From SIG565 sp045656145 (GTDB lineage: Bacteria; Bacillota; Clostridia; Oscillospirales; Acutalibacteraceae): 5,163 nt of DNA. The number at the start of each line of letters is the position of its first letter. The stretch's first letter is position 1. The position numbers and the translations under genes are program-made. The notes beneath the pieces were generated by a model. The model saw nothing but the letters and a program-made list of their open reading frames with translations. It had not been told where the DNA came from and did not search any database. Of the stretch, positions 4,232-5,163 are shown one piece after another. The stretch is taken from assembly GCA_045656145.1 (NCBI GenBank), contig JAZOQP010000048.1:1-5163 (forward strand), read 5' to 3'.

Positions 4232-5163
4232 CTATTGCTTTCTTAATCCTTTCGGATAATGATTTTTTGCTCTGCCGCTTGATACCTTCGCGCCGCCGAG
4301 AGAATACCCATTAACCTGAACTACCGCCCAACCGTTATCACACTCGGTATCAATCTCTTCGCCGCTCAAATATTTGCTTAAATTTTCGCTACCGAGCGTG
4401 AGATTAATTTTTCTTTTAAATTGATTTCCCAGAGCCATAAAAAATTGATGGTGGGGGAGAATGTAATTTTTTCTGATTTCCCCAATTGTAATACCGCAAC
4501 AAAAGGCGATACCCTTATCTATAGGGAGATTGTTGCTATAATAAATCGGATTTCCGTTATATTCGCTGACATAATCGGTGTTATAGGTGCTTAATGTATC
4601 GTTTAGAAAATCTATAACTATTTTTTGTGGTTTTTTATTTTCTTTGGAAATATTGTTTTGCTCGGGTATACCTTTTTTGTGAAGCACGGCCATAAACTGT
4701 CCTTCGCCTTTGGCGTTATGGGGGTAAAATCTTCGGGCAAAATGTATGTTTTCGCATTTGCATCCTTCGAATTTAATGCCATCAACCGTGTATTTTTGTA
4801 CCGATTCTTTCACAGGCACAATTTCAAAATCAGGATGCCTTTCTAAGAATGCATCAATTGTCAGTTCATTTTCCTCAAGGGAGAAGGTGCAGGTGGCGTA
4901 TATTATATACCCTCCATTTTTAAGGGCTTTCACAGCATTATCTAAAATTTCCGCCTGCCTTTTAGCGCACATTAAAACGTTGCTCTGGCTCCATTCATCA
5001 ATGGCTATCTCTTCCTTGCGGAACATACCCTCACCCGAGCACGGAGCATCAACCATAACTAAATCAAAGGTGTTTTCGAAGATTTTTGAGAGTTTCGAGG
5101 AATCCATTGAGGTAACAACAGCGTTATGAAGACCAAGGCGCTCAATATTACCGGTTAAAATCT
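4232..5163 (-). CDS. rsmF: RsmF-type 16S rRNA (cytosine-C5) methyltransferase, N-terminus outside window
   Basis: The visible 309 codons are the C-terminal part of an SAM-dependent m5C RNA methyltransferase of the NOL1/NOP2/Sun family, which modifies 16S rRNA during small-subunit assembly. The frame is open to the window edge, where ILTGNIERLGLHNAVVT fits the segment before motif IV, so the ATG at 5107 is internal. Motif IV is VDAPCSGEGMF (visible residues about 37-47, Cys 41, needed for product release). Motif VI is YATCTFSLEENE, with the nucleophilic Cys at visible residue 91. After about visible residue 170 comes the PUA-like RNA-binding tail, ending in GWAVVQVNGYSLGGAK and NHYPKGLRKQ, typical of RsmF C-termini. 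The gene is complete at this end and converges on the pseudogene terminator. The exact target cytosine is not deducible. Confidence 0.93.
   Translation of the reverse strand, partial: ILTGNIERLGLHNAVVTSMDSSKLSKIFENTFDLVMVDAPCSGEGMFRKEEIAIDEWSQSNVLMCAKRQAEILDNAVKALKNGGYIIYATCTFSLEENELTIDAFLERHPDFEIVPVKESVQKYTVDGIKFEGCKCENIHFARRFYPHNAKGEGQFMAVLHKKGIPEQNNISKENKKPQKIVIDFLNDTLSTYNTDYVSEYNGNPIYYSNNLPIDKGIAFCCGITIGEIRKNYILPHHQFFMALGNQFKRKINLTLGSENLSKYLSGEEIDTECDNGWAVVQVNGYSLGGAKVSSGRAKNHYPKGLRKQ

Overview
The window looks like a chromosomal segment from a low-GC Firmicute, most likely a gut-type clostridium. The evidence is AT-rich coding sequence, strong AGGGG/AGGAG ribosome binding sites, a 117-nt bacterial 5S rRNA, a PdaB-type (sporulation family) polysaccharide deacetylase, an RsgI-like domain in a lipoprotein and a clostridial-style REP-like scrap. 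The species cannot be named from this sequence.

Layout: (1) 20-168, the 5S rRNA at the end of an rRNA operon and its terminator. (2) 188-2380 (+), a MATE-family multidrug/cation exporter followed 48 nt later by a PdaB-like deacetylase whose ribosome binding site lies inside a 13-bp hairpin; the two look like one transcription unit. (3) 2360-2391, a bidirectional terminator, then a short three-copy REP-like repeat (2411-2457). (4) 2460-3935 (-), a secreted lipoprotein with an RsgI/SEAL-like domain, an S/T/E/K-rich linker and Cys/His repeats. It is preceded by a roughly 190-nt structured leader, with a promoter, a long palindrome, two UUCG-capped hairpins and an intrinsic terminator just before the ribosome binding site. 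(5) 3969-4213 (+), a 5'-truncated second copy of the deacetylase, a pseudogene. (6) 4232-5163 (-), the C-terminal part of an RsmF-type 16S rRNA m5C methyltransferase running off the window, convergent with the pseudogene across a shared terminator.

Two things stand out. The lipoprotein leader looks like a transcription attenuator of a type I do not recognise. Its second segment can pair either with the segment before it or with the one after it, and the segment after it can also pair with the terminator's 5' arm. Separately, the lipoprotein cassette is flanked by direct repeats of the deacetylase 3' end. These are 82/83 nt identical at the tails but only about 78% identical just upstream, a mosaic pointing to gene conversion or recombination around the cassette.

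Functionally, the MATE exporter, deacetylase and lipoprotein all act at the cell envelope, while the 5S rRNA and RsmF belong to the ribosome. The envelope genes look like an accessory insert between translation-related loci, but that is inference from this window alone.
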